Below, piece by piece: positions 54,099 to 64,000 of a stretch of DNA of 64,000 bases. Origin of the DNA: Plantago major (lineage: Eukaryota; Streptophyta; Magnoliopsida; Lamiales; Plantaginaceae); NCBI GenBank assembly GCA_026545765.1, contig CM048842.1:20424667-20488666 (forward strand). The letters run 5' to 3'. A model generated the notes under the pieces. That model was not told the origin of the DNA. It was given only the letters and a program-made list of their open reading frames with translations, and searched no databases. The first letter of the stretch is position 1; every line of letters starts with the position of its first letter. The position numbers were made by a program, and so were the translations under genes.

Positions 54099-57000
54099 AA
54101 TTTGAAGTTTGGAGCTCTTACAATCTCTGAAGTACTACATGTAAAGGGATTGAAATATAATCTCCTAAACATGAGTCAATTGGTAGACAAAGGGTACACT
54201 GTCAAGATCAAGTCAAAACTATGCAAAGTAATTGACAATGAGTCAAAGCAGACAGTCTTAGTTGCTAGGCGAAAAGGAAATCTTATTGTTGCTGACTGGG
54301 CATCTGCCACAACTGAAGAATGTCTCATGGTGAGTCAATCTGGCCACAATGGAGAAAAATGGCTATGGCATAAAAGAATGAGTCACTTGAACTTCAAAAC
54401 TCTGAACAAGCTAGCCAAGAAAGAATTGGTGGTTGGTTTACCCAAAATGGTATATAGAAAAGATGGTATATGCTCAGGTTGCCAAATGGAAAAACAATCC
54501 AAAACATCTTTCAAGTCCAAAACTAGACACTCCAGTGAAAGGCCACTGCAAATGTTACATATGGATCTTTTTGAATCCTCAGTAACTAGCTATGCAGGAA
54601 AGAAGTATGGTCTGGTTGTTGTTGATGATTACTCAAGATTCACTTGGGTTGTATTTCTCAAACAAAAATCTGATGCAAGGGTTGAGATACCCAACTTGCT
54701 GAATAAGCTTGAAGTCATGAAAAATGACAAGGTATCTGTAATCCGAACAGACCATGGTACTGAGTTTGTAAACCAGTACATAAAAGAGTTTTGTACCTGC
54801 AAAGGTATACAACATCAACTATCTTCCGTAAGGACACCACAACAAAATAGTGCTGATGAAAGGAAGAATAGGACCCTAAAAGAAGCAGCAAGAACAATGC
54901 TTGTTGACACTGAAATAAGTGAAATCTATTGGGTTGAAGCTGTTAACACAGCCTGCTACACTCAAAATAGATGTTTGATTAACAAACACCATGACAAAAC
55001 TCCTTATGAACTTTTGATTGGTAGACCCCCTAGTATCAAACATCTAAGCGTGTTTGGTTGCAGATGCTTTGTTCTTAACAATGGAAAAGAATACTTGAGA
55101 ACATTTCAACCAAAAGCAGATGAAGGAGTATTTCTTGGTTATTCTCTGAATAGCAAAGCCTACAAAATCTACAACAAAAGAACGCAAAAGATTGAAGAAT
55201 TTGTTCATGTTGTCTTCTACGAAGGAAACAAGAAAGTACTCTTGAATGAAGAACTCTCATATAGGTTCAAAGAACTAATGATTAAAGATTCTAAAGAAGA
55301 ATCCTCAAAAGAAAACTCTATCATTCACTTAGAGGATGAATCTGACGATGAAAAGCAACCATTGCTTAGTAACAAACAGATGACTCTAAGACATGATGAA
55401 GAATTTCCTATGAGAATTCCAGAAATGGAACAGGTTACTGAGAACCTTCATCATGAAGAGGTTTCTGAGAATGAGATTGTTGAAAATCAAATTCCAGATA
55501 TCTCTAACACTGAAAAAGTGTCAGATATCCATGGCATTTCCCATGTGCCAGATATCTCAGATACTGCACAAGTATCCTATCAGGATCATATTGATTCACA
55601 TTCAGATCAAAATGATATTGATCCTACTAGTTCAAAACCCATTATGAAATGGATAAGAAATCATCCTGCAAAGGATGTGATCGGTCCTTTAGACCAAGGA
55701 GCTATAATAAGGAGAGCAATTGCTGACTCTCTTTATGGATGTTTCATCTCAAATATTGAACCTAAAACTATAGAAGAAGCATTAAAGGATCAAGATTGGA
55801 TCTCTGCAATGCAAGAAGAGTTGGATCAATTTCAGAGAAACAAAGTCTGGAAACTGGTTCCATTTGTTGACGGAATATCTATAATTGGAACCAATTGGGT
55901 TTTCAGAAATAAAATGAATGAGTCTGGTGAAATAACCAGAAATAAAGCAAGGTTGGTTGCCAAGGGATTCACCCAGACAGAAGGACTAGATTTTGATGAG
56001 TCATATGCTCCAGTTCCAAGATTGGACGCAATTAGACTATTTCTAGCCTTTGCAGCTCATAATGACTTTAAAGTTTATCAGATGGATGTTAAAAGTGCAT
56101 TCCTAAACGGTGAACTTGATGAAGAAGTCTATGTTGAACAACCACTAGGCTTTGAGGTTTCCACAGAAAGTAGAATGGGTTATAAGCTTCAGAAAGCTCT
56201 GTATGGACTGAAACAGGCTCCGAGAGCATGGTATGATACTTTAGCCAAATATTTGCTAGAAAGTGGCTTCAAGAAAGAAGATGTTGATAAAACACTCTTT
56301 ACTTTGAACCATAAAGGGAAACTACATCTAGTTAAAGTATATGTTGATGACATTATATTTGGATCTAAAGACAAGCAACTTTGTGAAGACTTTGCTGAGC
56401 TCATGAAAAGTAAATTTGAGATGAGCATGATGGGAGAATTAAATTACTTCCTAGCATTGCAAGTCAAGCAACTTAATGATGGAATATTCATTAGTCAAAC
56501 AAAGTATGCAAAGGATATGCTCAATAAGTTTAATCTAAAGCCTTCTGAAAAGAATGCTAAGATACCTATGAGCATTATAACCAAAATGACCTATACTGAA
56601 ACTGACAAGAGTGTTGAAGAACACAAGTATAGGAAATTGATTGGGTCTCTACTATACCTCACTACAAGTAGACCTGATATTCAATATGCAGTTGGAGTGT
56701 GTGCTAGATTTCAGACAAATCCAATGCAATCACACTACAACATTGCTATGAAAATATTAAGGTATGTAAAGGATACTGTAGAAGTTGGATTATGGTATCC
56801 AAATGACAGTGGATTGAGTTTAGTTGGCTATTCTGATGCTGACTATGCTGGATCATTGCTTGATAGAAAAAGCACCTCAGGAACTTGTCAATTTCTTGGT
56901 GCCAGATTAATATCATGGTTCAGCAAGAAACAAAACTCAATTTCCACATCCACCACAGAGGCTGAATATATTGCTGCTGGGTGTTGTGCTTCACAGATAT

Positions 57001-57311
57001 TGTGGATACAACAACAACTCAGAGATTATGAGATCAATGAAGAGAAAACACAGATTTTCTGTGATAACACAAGTGCTATTGCCATAACTCAGAATCCTAA
57101 GTTTCATGCAAGAACAAAGTACATTGATGTTAGACACCACTTCATTAGAGACCATGTTGAAAAAGGCAATATAGAGATACTCAAGATTGGTACTGAAGAC
57201 CAACTTGCAGATATATTTACAAAGCCTTTGCAAGAAAGCATGTTCTTAACCTTGACATATAGTCTTGGGTTAATGGAGCTACCAAAGGAACTGAAAAGTT
57301 CTAATCTCTGA
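54099..57311 (+). CDS. Sirevirus pol: integrase, reverse transcriptase, RNase H (open, N-terminus lost)
   Basis: About 1070 codons are uninterrupted. GAG-pre-integrase: [18 protein letters not shown] with a CX2C partner (ICSGCQME). Integrase core: HMDLF (about 54557), RTDHGTEF (about 54744) and Glu in ADERKNRTL, giving the D,D,E set. [50 protein letters not shown] and catalytic YVDD at about 56339. RNase [27 protein letters not shown] and DNTSAI, then ADIFTKPL. The stop is at 57309-57311. The true start was in gag or protease, 5' of the retrocopy. The first Met (54069) lies in the retrocopy 3' UTR and is not a natural start. Confidence 0.93.
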   Translation, partial: NLKFGALTISEVLHVKGLKYNLLNMSQLVDKGYTVKIKSKLCKVIDNESKQTVLVARRKGNLIVADWASATTEECLMVSQSGHNGEKWLWHKRMSHLNFKTLNKLAKKELVVGLPKMVYRKDGICSGCQMEKQSKTSFKSKTRHSSERPLQMLHMDLFESSVTSYAGKKYGLVVVDDYSRFTWVVFLKQKSDARVEIPNLLNKLEVMKNDKVSVIRTDHGTEFVNQYIKEFCTCKGIQHQLSSVRTPQQNSADERKNRTLKEAARTMLVDTEISEIYWVEAVNTACYTQNRCLINKHHDKTPYELLIGRPPSIKHLSVFGCRCFVLNNGKEYLRTFQPKADEGVFLGYSLNSKAYKIYNKRTQKIEEFVHVVFYEGNKKVLLNEELSYRFKELMIKDSKEESSKENSIIHLEDESDDEKQPLLSNKQMTLRHDEEFPMRIPEMEQVTENLHHEEVSENEIVENQIPDISNTEKVSDIHGISHVPDISDTAQVSYQDHIDSHSDQNDIDPTSSKPIMKWIRNHPAKDVIGPLDQGAIIRRAIADSLYGCFISNIEPKTIEEALKDQDWISAMQEELDQFQRNKVWKLVPFVDGISIIGTNWVFRNKMNESGEITRNKARLVAKGFTQTEGLDFDESYAPVPRLDAIRLFLAFAAHNDFKVYQMDVKSAFLNGELDEEVYVEQPLGFEVSTESRMGYKLQKALYGLKQAPRAWYDTLAKYLLESGFKKEDVDKTLFTLNHKGKLHLVKVYVDDIIFGSKDKQLCEDFAELMKSKFEMSMMGELNYFLALQVKQLNDGIFISQTKYAKDMLNKFNLKPSEKNAKIPMSIITKMTYTETDKSVEEHKYRKLIGSLLYLTTSRPDIQYAVGVCARFQTNPMQSHYNIAMKILRYVKDTVEVGLWYPNDSGLSLVGYSDADYAGSLLDRKSTSGTCQFLGARLISWFSKKQNSISTSTTEAEYIAAGCCASQILWIQQQLRDYEINEEKTQIFCDNTSAIAITQNPKFHARTKYIDVRHHFIRDHVEKGNIEILKIGTEDQLADIFTKPLQESMFLTLTYSLGLMELPKELKSSNL

Positions 57312-58120
57312 GACAGGAACTCAGTATGATTGAGAAAGGAAAAAGGAGAGATATGGAACAGGAATCCAGAATATCAAAGATAAAAGGTGAAACACATAGC
57401 AAAAAGACATCTGAGACGGTTACTCAGATATCAAAGGTTAAAGGGTAAAATGGCTATTTGAAGATTTCTGAGACAGGTACTCAAATATCTAGATCACTTA
57501 GTGAGGGGGGACACAAGAGAAATGTGGTACAACTATATTCAGTCAACTACATCTCTGGCGTTTTGTATCTTTCCATTTTTATGTTAAGATACACATAGTC
57601 TCTGAACTGACTACATAAGTCCAAAGATTGTTCCCTAGTCACATAAAAGAGATGTGATTCAGAAAGCCTTACGCCAAATTTCATTAATTGGGCACAATTA
57701 CAATTACTGATTGTGATCATTGCTGAAGAAGCAATCGTGACCCTTGATGAAATGGGCGTTTGATCTTAACAGACAAGATCAATTCTCAGTAAAATAGTGG
57801 ACTGTAAAAACACAGACGTGGCCCACTAAGCATTTAATGCAAAACGAATTTTATCCACGCCTAACTGCATTTGCACAGATACATATGTACAAAATCAATT
57901 TGTATGTATATGTCTGTTGAGAGTAAGATGCTATATATATAGGATTTTGGCAAAAGAAATTACTTTCGCTTAATCCAACATTCTCACTTACACAAAAATA
58001 GCAAAAAACCTTTCAAAGTTTTCTGGAAATCTCTGTTCTTCGCTTAGTTATTCTGCAAAGAATCACTAAACTCTCACCTTAATCTCATCTCGTTTTACAA
58101 AAATTTCACTATTTAAAGAG
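57312..58120 (+). promoter_or_regulatory. Sirevirus pol-env spacer: purine tract and TATA box for the downstream gene
   Basis: GAGGGGGGA at about 57504 is PPT-like but is not followed by an LTR. Multiple PPT-like motifs downstream of pol are reported for Sireviruses. CTATATATATAGG at 57931 is a strong TATA box, about 190 bp before the next ATG (58121) and preceding a leader free of long ORFs. It suggests an internal promoter for the env-position gene. Confidence 0.55.
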
Positions 58121-60031
58121 ATGGCTCCAAAACGTGCTCTTACCCAGAAATCCTGTTACTACTGCATCATTGAAAAGCAAGCACCGATCTTTGGTCATAA
58201 CAAACAATCGGCTGATTGGAGAGTTCAATCCTGATCATTGGACTTCAAATCACAGGATGATTTGGGGTGGTGCCATGATTGAGGAATACTTCGTACTGTA
58301 ATTGAAAACCAAGCTGATAGAAAGTTGGTGCTTGATATGCTTGAAAAGGCACAAATCAAGGGCTTTCTATCTGCTCTACTCAGTGGAGTTTCTTCACTAG
58401 ATGTCCTGGAGTTTTACAACAACTCCACAATTATTTCCAAAGTCTCTGAAGGCACTGAGACAGTGTCTATCAAGACTAAAGTCCAAGGACAGGAAATCCT
58501 GTTGGATGAAACAGCTTTCTGTGAGCTGTTTGAACTTCAAAATCTTAGAAAGGATTTTGAAATTGACACCAAGGATGAAGATCTCCTTGAGGGTGTCTAA
58601 AAGCTATACAGTGATGTGTGTGATCTTGAAAAATCAGATACACCCATCGACTTCAAACTTGCTGACATCAGAAGTAGACATCTGTTGGTTCACTGGGATG
58701 TGTTGGCATGTATCCTTCACAGATGCTTTGATGGTCTACAAGGAGGAGCTGACCAGATAAGCCAAGAACGCTGGATGATGATGTTCTTGTTGAATCAACA
58801 AAACAAAAGGCTGGAAAACCCTTTTAATTGGGGGAAGTACGCCTTCATGAATTTTGTGAAGAAGATACAAGGCTTTGAGCCTAAAATCTTTAAGGGCCTT
58901 GCAGAGCTAAAAGCCACAGTAAGCTATGGACTGAAGATTTTCTACTTACTGGAGTGCCTACTTTACAAATATGAGTATACAAACATTGTCAATAGTAACC
59001 TACTTTACAAATATGAGTATACAAACATGATGAAAAAGGTTACTACATCTCAGAAAGGTTCCAAGAAACGAAAGACTGGTGAGGTATCTAAAGGTTCTGT
59101 TGCGACCAAAAAGCCCATAACTTCACGAAAGAAGTCTGCTGGCAAATCAGTAGACATACCCATTGTGGATGTCGACTCTCAGATACCTGTCGCCACTGCT
59201 AATGAACTCATAAATGAAGATGAACTCATCAATGCTGCTAAGGTCACAGCAGATGAACTTATCAATGCTGCAAAATATACAACTGCTGATGAACTCATCA
59301 ATGCTAGTAAGGAAAGCCTTGCTAATGAACTCATTGGTAAAAATGAGAGTAGTGGCAGGCATCAAGCCCTATCTGCAGAAACCGCAGGGATTATGGATTA
59401 ATCTGTTCCTAATGCTGATGAGAGCTCTGATGATGATGAATTGGTCATCTCTCAAGTCCTACAGAAATCAAAAGGGGCAAAGGTTGCTGAAGAAGCAACA
59501 AGTTCTAAGGATGCTGAAAGAATAGAGGTATCTGAAGAAGAACCTACACCACAGGTTGCTGAACAAGCACCTATTTCAGAGGTTGCTGAGAAAGCACCCA
59601 TTACTGAGGTTACTGGAGAAGCACTTAGTACAGAGGTTGCTGAGATAGCACCTAGGTCCAAGGAATCTGGACAAGACACTTGCCTCCACACTATACCAAC
59701 TGTCACAAAAGGATCAGGATGAGCCACACTTTAATTCACCTTCCAGATCCAATTCACATGATTCACCAGATGATAATGAAGCCATGGTGAATGAATTGCA
59801 GTTTGACATACCAACACTTCTGATTGCTGAAGAAAATCCTGTAAAAGAGCAGGTTTCCCAACTCAATATGGGGATCAAACTGAGGCATCTGCTCAGAATG
59901 ATCAAACAGGGGAGAAAACTGAAAGGTCTGAAGTACCTGAAACTTCAAACAAAGAAGCTGAAATGGAACAACAAGACCAAAGCATAGAAGGGTCACAAGT
60001 TCCAGAGACCAATCAGCCTGACACTACTCAG
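58121..60031 (+). pseudogene. Env-position gene of the Sirevirus, 5' part
   Basis: The ATG at 58121 opens MAPKRALTQKS. Open pieces follow in changing frames: NRLIGEFNPDHWTSN (58206), MVLDMLEKAQIKGFLSALLS (58325) and MCDLEKSDTPIDFKLADIRS (58616), then HLLVHWDVLACILHRCFDGL, SQERWMMMFLLNQQNKRLEN and WGKYAFMNFVKKIQGFEPKI. The rest is low-complexity: LLYKYEYTN twice (58957-59028), five DELINAAK-type repeats (59200-59340) and EVAEKAPIT-type repeats (59560-59660). A TAA at 59399-59401 is in frame. Frameshifts lie near 58610, 59710 and 59870. No transmembrane or signal segment typical of an envelope is evident, so env-like describes position only. Confidence 0.65.
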
Positions 60032-60924
60032 GTAGCTGAATGGTTTAACTCTCTACTTGTGATATTTTGTGTTTATTAATCTTGTTATTTAATAAAATTT
60101 CTTTGTTACAGGCTGAATTAGAAACACAAGAACAAGAGGAAGCTGGAAAGCTTGCCTCAGAGACTGAGAAGGAGGCAACTACAACCTCACCTCTTAAGGA
60201 ATCTGAGCCTGTGCTACAGGTGATAGAGAGTTCCTCAAGATATTACTTTTCAGATATATGTTAATGCACTTAACTAATTAAGTGGATGTTTCTAATAGTC
60301 TCCAACTGAGAAAGAAGAAGATAAGGCAGAAATGCCAGAAAAGGACCCAGAAACCTTCAAGGTTTCTGAAGAAAATGTCATTGAGCCTTCTAGTGTGAAG
60401 GTATATAAAAATCAGTGATAAACATTCTTCATTATGGGTTAATATAAATTCTTCTCTAATTACTCAATACTTTCTAATTACAGGCTCATTTAGAAGTAGA
60501 AGTGCAAGGGGAAAGAGTTGCGACATCCCCTGCACCCATGGAAATTGATGAAGCCCCCAAGGCAACATCACCAGAAAGAACACCAGAAACTGAGAAAGTT
60601 TCTGAGAAAAATGATTCTGAGCCTCCTGTTGAGGAAGTAAGTGGAAAACTCAGAGATCATTGAAACTTAATTGCATAAATTCTTTCATGACAATTTCCTA
60701 AGTATTGTGATAATTTTAATTCTCAGGATCAAGCAGAAAGAAAGGTTGATGAGGACCAGACTCCCAAGTCTCCACCTCACAACAAGATATCTGAGGCACC
60801 CCCTGCCTCAGTAGTACAAGTCTCTGAGCCTGATGTACTCATTCAGGTAACTCAGAAACCTAACTACACTAGTACTCAGATATCTACACAAGTTTTGAAT
60901 CTAACTCAAAACTCTTTCTTTCAG
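60032..60924 (+). pseudogene. Array of short exons and introns in the env-position gene
   Basis: Introns 60032-60111, 60220-60298, 60401-60483, 60637-60726 and 60847-60924 (78-90 nt, all GT...AG) separate exons 60112-60219, 60299-60400, 60484-60636 and 60727-60846 (108, 102, 153 and 120 nt). Every exon is a multiple of three and every intron is phase 0. Exons begin AELETQ, SPTEKE, AHLEVE and DQAERK. They end ESEPVLQ, IEPSSVK, SEPPVEE and SEPDVLIQ, a shared acidic, Pro/Thr-rich pattern. It looks like repeated duplication of one exon plus intron. Each exon can be gained or lost without changing frame. Confidence 0.7.
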
Positions 60925-62643
60925 GCTCAAACAAGTGTGCCAAAGGTCTCTGCAATCTCAACAGAAGACCTGCTTCCATTCTTCAAAGACCACACTCTCA
61001 AGAAACATCTCAAGTGTTTCAGAAAGTGGCAGAAGCTCAGATCTAACTGAATTAACAAAGGTGACTGATCACCAATTGAGAAGAGTCAGAGCTTTTGACT
61101 TGCAGAATTATGTCCATGCTATGTTCCCAACAGAGCAGTACTCTTTTGCTACTCTGATGCATAAGGACTTTGTCAAAGAAGCTGCACACAAGCTCATAGA
61201 AGCTTTTGAGAAGGCAGATGGTCAGACCAGAATGCATATGGCATTCAAGCCTATCTTTCCCCAGACCCTACAGTTCATACCCTCTGAGCAAGAGGAAGTT
61301 AATGGGCAAATGGTCACTGTTCCAGCAGTGATCAATCTGGTCTCTGAAGATGAAGAAGAGAAGGAGACTGATGAGAATGACTATGAAGAACCTCCTTCTG
61401 ATCATCAAAAGGATGAGGATGATAAAAAGGATGATGATGATGATGCCCCTACACCAGGGACATGAGGGATTGCACAAGGAAGCAATGCCTCAGTTGCTGA
61501 AAAGTACACTGAGAGGGCATCACAAAAATCCCCTCCTCCATCTCCTCAGAAATCTACCCATCCATCTCCCCAACAAAAAGACTCTACTGAACAAGTAGTT
61601 GAGCACTCTGAGGACAACACTCAGAAAATATTGGATGCACAAGCCAGAGTTGCTCAACTCAAACAACTGTTGGACGAAGAACAACAGCTACATCTTCAAC
61701 TGGAAGAAAAGATAGCTGAATCCAGAGTCAAGCTAGATAAACTTGAAGAACAAACGTGCAAAGAAACGCAAGCTTACTCTGAGATTAAAGGGCTCCGGGA
61801 CGCTGTTGATTATATTGCTAAGGAGCTAGATGCTAAACAAGTATCTGAAGAAAAGCATGATGCTAAGGCTGCATCTTCACCAAAGAAACCATCCTCCAAA
61901 GGCAAGAAACCCATATCTGAGGTGGTTTCCGCCTTCAGAAACCTTGATGAAGAAGTGCAAGAGGATGAAGATCACTGGGCTGATGACTCAGATGATGAAA
62001 AAGACAAGGCATTGGCAGAACACCGCAATGAACACTTGAAAAGGAAGTTGATTGTCCTGAAATCTTCAGCAAGCTGCCAAATGTCAACTCCAATGAATAC
62101 TTGAATAGATATCAAGTACTGGCTAAATTGAAAAAGAAGTTGTCTTCTCAAGATAAAGCCGCCATTGCATCAGTCCCTGCAGAAATGAAGACATTCACTG
62201 AGCTCATCACTCAGAGAACAACCAGTCTGGTCGTTGCTCAGAAAGACCTAGGCATGGTTAGAGATGATGACCAAAACTTGGCTGCAAAAGCCTTTGAAGA
62301 ATCTAGCTATGCTGCTGAAAAAGCAGATGCTATTCAAGGCCCACTGGCAGAGCTCACTGATAAGGAAACAGGTCTTATCAAACAAAATCAGGAGCTCAAG
62401 GCTAATCTGGAAAAGTTGGTTGCTGCTTACAACTATCTGCAAGGCAACTTTAACTCCCTTTCAGAATCCTTTGTGATTCTTAGTCAGTCAACAATGACTA
62501 AGGGGGAAGGATTTCAAGGTGCTCAAAGAGGAAGAGGAAGAGGAAACAAAAGAAAATCTGAACAACCACCTCAACCACCTCTCAGAATGAATGAGCCCTC
62601 CTCCAGTCAGACTGCTCTACAGATAGTGGCCACTACTCAGTAA
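60925..62643 (+). pseudogene. Env-position gene, central globular and coiled-coil part
   Basis: Exon start 60925 reads AQTSVPKVSAISTEDLLPFF, then a frameshift near 61015. After it comes a compact region (LRRVRAFDLQNYVHAMFPTE, YSFATLMHKDFVKEAAHKLI) without known family. An Asp/Glu-rich stretch (DEEEKETDENDYEEPPSDH) ends at the TGA of 61463-61465. The same frame continues as a coiled coil (VAQLKQLLDEEQQLHLQLEE). A further frameshift near 62100 leads to a second coiled coil (KETGLIKQNQELKANLEKLV) and an Arg/Gly-rich patch (GAQRGRGRGNKRK) before the TAA at 62641-62643. The coiled coil and basic patch suggest an oligomeric nucleic-acid-binding protein. Confidence 0.65.
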
Positions 62644-63692
62644 CTTCCTGAAAAAGGAATGACAACAAGGGCCAGGGCACAGTAACCTCCAAGGGGTACC
62701 AAGGCTCCAAGGAGAAGAAAAGTGATAGGGGTTGATGAGTCTTCTAAAGAAGAAGAAGAAGAAGAAGAAGAAGAAGAAGAAGGACAAATCAAATCCTAGG
62801 GCAATGAAGAAGGCTGCAAATCACCTAACAAGAGAAATCTGGAAGATGATGATGAAGATGAGGATGAAGATGAAGCTCCTCTTCACAGAAAAAGAAGAAA
62901 GGTTGATAACCTATCTGAGCCCATAGCTGCAAAGCCTTTGGCAGCTAAAACACCCTCTGGAAATACCAAGTTAATCCAGGGTGGTTCTTCAAGCAATCCC
63001 CCAAGGGAGAATTCAAGACAAAGGAGGAACAGGCTGAGAGCTGAACAAAGAAAACTTCAACTACCACTCAGGCCTGAAGAAGCCAAGCTTGAGTATGTGA
63101 AGACCAACAATGACTCCTCTGTCTATAGATACATTAATCAGAAGAATGGCTACTGGATTCTGGAACTCAAGCACTTACTAGTAAATGAAAAATTTCCAGA
63201 ACTAATCCATAAACAGCTCATGACATGGAGAAAAGACAAGCCAGTCTTGATTAATTCCAACCACATCAAAGCCTGGTTGGATTTTGAAGTAATCAAGAGA
63301 ATAGAAGCCATGAAAAAGGACCTCTCTGATGATTGTCCTTATGGAAAGCCAGATGATGTGCACAGAATTCCCAACATCACTGGAACAGGCACAAGAGCAA
63401 GACTTGCTGTGGAACCCTATGAGTCTTTCTACATGATTGAAGATCAATACAAGGGTGACATCAGATATCTGAAGATCACATATGAATACTTCAAGCTATC
63501 AGATATCAGAATTGAGCATGCCTGAAAATGGGGAAAGTATATGTGGGTCAAACAATTTGCCAAGAAGAATCCCACCAAAACCTACAAGGAAGTTTGTGGA
63601 TTTGCCAGAAACACTGAGATGATAGTCAGGACTTTGCTCTTTGACTACTCAGATGATATCAAAAGGTTTGGGGATAGGGAATTTGCAAATTG
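62644..63692 (+). pseudogene. Env-position gene, C-terminal part with a GAA microsatellite
   Basis: The frame is the same as upstream after the 62641 stop. A GAA tract (about 62747-62782, poly-Glu) is followed by a TAG and an Asp/Glu run with an NLS-like HRKRRKVDN. The last 196 codons (62938-63525) are open: RENSRQRRNRLRAEQRKLQL, DSSVYRYINQKNGYWILELK, WLDFEVIKRIEAMKKDLS. I do not recognise this domain. A TGA at 63523-63525 is followed in frame by KWGKYMWVKQFAKKNPTKTY to about 63692. The NLS and open final domain hint at a nuclear protein and argue against a surface glycoprotein. Confidence 0.6.
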
Positions 63693-64000
63693 ATCCACAG
63701 ATCTGCTGATTGAAGACTTGAAGACTAGTTTATTAGGATGTCTACTTGGAGCTTGGTTACTCCTGTTGTCCTAATTTAACTAAGTGTTTTGTATCTTGCT
63801 GAATGTACTTTATTGTTCTATCATTGTAAAAGTTCTATAAACTTTCTTTGTAACATATCTGATGAATCTACTCTCAGATATCAATCTATAAAAAGATAAC
63901 TATCAGCAAAGATCACACCTTGTGATTTGGTTGATATTTACTTTCTGCACTTAATTAAAATGAACTGAAAATATCATAATAAATGATTAAGTGTTAGATT
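63693..64000 (+). other. Sirevirus sequence after the env-position gene
   Basis: No ORF of note and no LTR start. Purine tract and 3' LTR are expected beyond the window. Confidence 0.5.

Larger units (their letters stand above)
48859..64000 (+). mobile_element. Sirevirus (Ty1/copia) with env-position gene, 3' end outside the window
   Basis: A 5' LTR of 1351 bp, initiator-Met PBS, gag, aspartic protease, integrase, RT and RNase H in copia order are followed by a long extra gene region (58121-63700) where Sireviruses carry an env-like gene. No second LTR start (TGTTAGGAATATCC) is seen before 64000, so the element exceeds 15 kb. An Aux/IAA retrocopy of about 1 kb interrupts pol. gag and the env-position gene carry stops and frameshifts, whereas the last 1070 codons of pol are open. 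Confidence 0.9.

Overview
This is plant nuclear DNA, most likely from a eudicot: it is AT-rich and dense in retrotransposons. It holds one intact, intron-rich housekeeping gene (a tRNA-dihydrouridine synthase), an Aux/IAA retrocopy and a FAR1-like MULE-derived pseudogene. It also holds LTR retrotransposons of three plant lineages: Tat and Athila (Ty3/gypsy) and Sirevirus (Ty1/copia). The species cannot be named from the sequence.

Layout. 1-9540: 3' two-thirds of a Tat-type gypsy element (broken pol, an 85-bp tandem array, a spliced antisense gene, PPT and 3' LTR). It sits inside a minus-strand copia fragment (9541-10221), which itself sits inside a minus-strand Athila-type element (10222-12452). 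12453-18934: host DNA with the intact 12-exon dihydrouridine synthase gene on the minus strand (CDS 13455-17444). 18935-24347: element D, a short minus-strand gag-only Athila relative. 24361-44622: element A, an Athila-type element. Element B (26201-32168, target duplication GAAAG) is inserted in its gag and element C (36649-41060, target duplication CCCTC) in its ORF1-like gene. 44623-48737: host DNA with the FAR1-like pseudogene (45143-47858). 48738-48858: the start of another A-type LTR, cut by a Sirevirus that runs from 48859 past the window end. The Sirevirus has a 5' LTR, gag, pol and a large multi-exon env-position gene. A poly(A)-tailed Aux/IAA cDNA (53057-54098) lies inside its pol.

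How the parts relate. Elements A, B, C and D are all non-autonomous: they keep gag (A and B also a protease) but none has reverse transcriptase or integrase, so they must have used the enzymes of a relative outside the window. A-D share 3' noncoding blocks, and A, C and D share two small stem-loops at fixed positions. One lies 46-48 nt after the gag-type stop codon and one lies 17-18 nt before the 3' LTR. Both show paired base changes between families. Each Athila-type LTR family carries its own perfect GC-rich palindrome, in three of them as arrays spaced 21, 22 or about 31 bp. These shared signals are my best candidates for an undescribed cis-acting system.

Limits. Exon boundaries, target duplications and repeat periods were read by eye. 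Family names come from recognised motifs. No database search or folding program was run.
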